From contig JAQTNZ010000021.1 in the NCBI GenBank assembly GCA_028713595.1, forward strand, positions 1 to 13,991: a stretch of DNA of 13,991 nucleotides, read 5' to 3'. The position numbers were made by a program, and so were the translations under genes. The notes under the pieces are model-generated. The model made no database searches, was not told the DNA's origin, and saw only the letters and a program-made list of their open reading frames with translations. Numbering within the stretch: position 1 is the first letter of the stretch; every line of letters begins with the position of its first letter. Below, piece after piece: positions 13,632 through 13,991 of this stretch. The DNA comes from Methylovulum sp. (GTDB taxonomy: Bacteria; Pseudomonadota; Gammaproteobacteria; Methylococcales; Methylomonadaceae).

Positions 13632-13991
13632 ATGCAAATAAACCTTATCTCAGTAGGAAACCGTATGCCCGGCTGGGTGCTGGCGGGCTATGATGAATAT
13701 GCCAAGCGGATGCCGCGTGAATGCGAGCTGGTGCTTAAGGAAATCGCCCCCGGCAAACGGGTTAAAAACAGCGATGTGGCGCGGATAGTCCGTGATGAAG
13801 GCGAGCGCATGATTGCCGCCATCCCAACGGGTGCGCAGGTTGTCACGCTGGATATTCCCGGCAAACCTTGGACGACACCGGAACTGGCCGAAGCCCTGCG
13901 CCGCTGGTTAGCCAGCGGCCAATCGGTCGCCTTGTTGGTCGGCGGCCCCGAAGGCTTGGCCGAAGCGGCGCGGCAACGCGCCCACGAATCA
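13632..13991 (+). CDS. rlmH: 23S rRNA (pseudouridine(1915)-N(3))-methyltransferase, partial (C-terminus off the right edge)
   Basis: SPOUT-family enzyme that methylates pseudouridine 1915 in helix 69 of 23S rRNA on the assembled 70S ribosome, using S-adenosylmethionine. The first 120 codons are present of an expected 155 or so. The N-terminus MQINLISVGNRMPGWVLAGY-EYAKRMP parallels E. coli RlmH, followed by PGKRVKN-DVARI and the conserved VVTLDIPGKPWTTPELAEAL. VALLVGGPEGL marks the cofactor-binding knot. The C-terminal knot, including the histidine and LYRAW-type end, lies beyond the window. The ribosome site is weak. In many relatives it follows rsfS; here it follows a cluster of palindromic repeats instead, so it is transcribed separately from whatever lies upstream. 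Confidence 0.95.
   Translation, partial: MQINLISVGNRMPGWVLAGYDEYAKRMPRECELVLKEIAPGKRVKNSDVARIVRDEGERMIAAIPTGAQVVTLDIPGKPWTTPELAEALRRWLASGQSVALLVGGPEGLAEAARQRAHES

Noticed and set aside
1..13991. Defence, toxin-antitoxin, phage or conjugation genes
   Set aside because: None of the translated frames shows such domains. Every confident gene belongs to a conserved housekeeping or widely distributed accessory family.

Overview
The window looks like chromosomal DNA of a gammaproteobacterium. The rpsF-rpsR-membrane protein-rplI order (a DUF2232-type gene between rpsR and rplI, no priB), the DksA/GluQ neighbourhood, and the WaaA, RlmH and YfjD-type proteins all fit that class. The palindromic repeats in the last kilobase and the general protein flavour remind me of methanotrophs (Methylococcales), but that is an inference without a database search. 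Most of the window is conserved housekeeping DNA.

Layout. Positions 1-3526 (minus strand) hold a ribosomal operon running leftward from a clear promoter at 3608-3635: rpsF (S6), rpsR (S18), a polytopic membrane protein, rplI (L9), then waaA (Kdo transferase), which runs off the left edge. Divergent from it, 3769-5022 encodes a CNNM/CorC-type membrane protein with CBS domains, and 5121-5768 a protein with two FHA domains. A convergent minus-strand cluster follows: a class I aminotransferase (9429-8263), a single-domain rhodanese (8258-7932) and acetyl-CoA synthetase acs (7907-5967), tightly spaced and probably one transcript. Two GC-rich hairpins sit at the acs end, one containing its stop codon.

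Divergent from the aminotransferase lie dksA (9537-9971), a SRPBCC-fold protein, gluQ (glutamyl-Q tRNA(Asp) synthetase) and ychJ (SEC-C protein, overlapping gluQ by ATGA). After ychJ comes about 600 bases of AT-rich DNA without a convincing gene. It contains a candidate miniature inverted-repeat element (12214-12311) with imperfect 19-base terminal repeats and 7-base flanking direct repeats.

Next is a small Ras-like GTPase (12492-13097) of the COG2229/MglA-like kind. Its promoter carries a perfect 16-base palindrome between -35 and -10. Downstream, 13104-13458 is a dense cluster of palindromes: an 18-bp perfect outer inverted repeat enclosing a 43-bp inverted repeat, an orphan repeat half, and a separate 24-bp perfect hairpin. 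The window ends in the first 120 codons of rlmH.

I see no defence system, CRISPR array, phage, rRNA or tRNA gene. The parts most deserving a second look are the GTPase with its palindromic operator and flanking repeats, the possible MITE, the rpsF leader, the Val-Gly tandem repeat in waaA and the unusual FHA protein.
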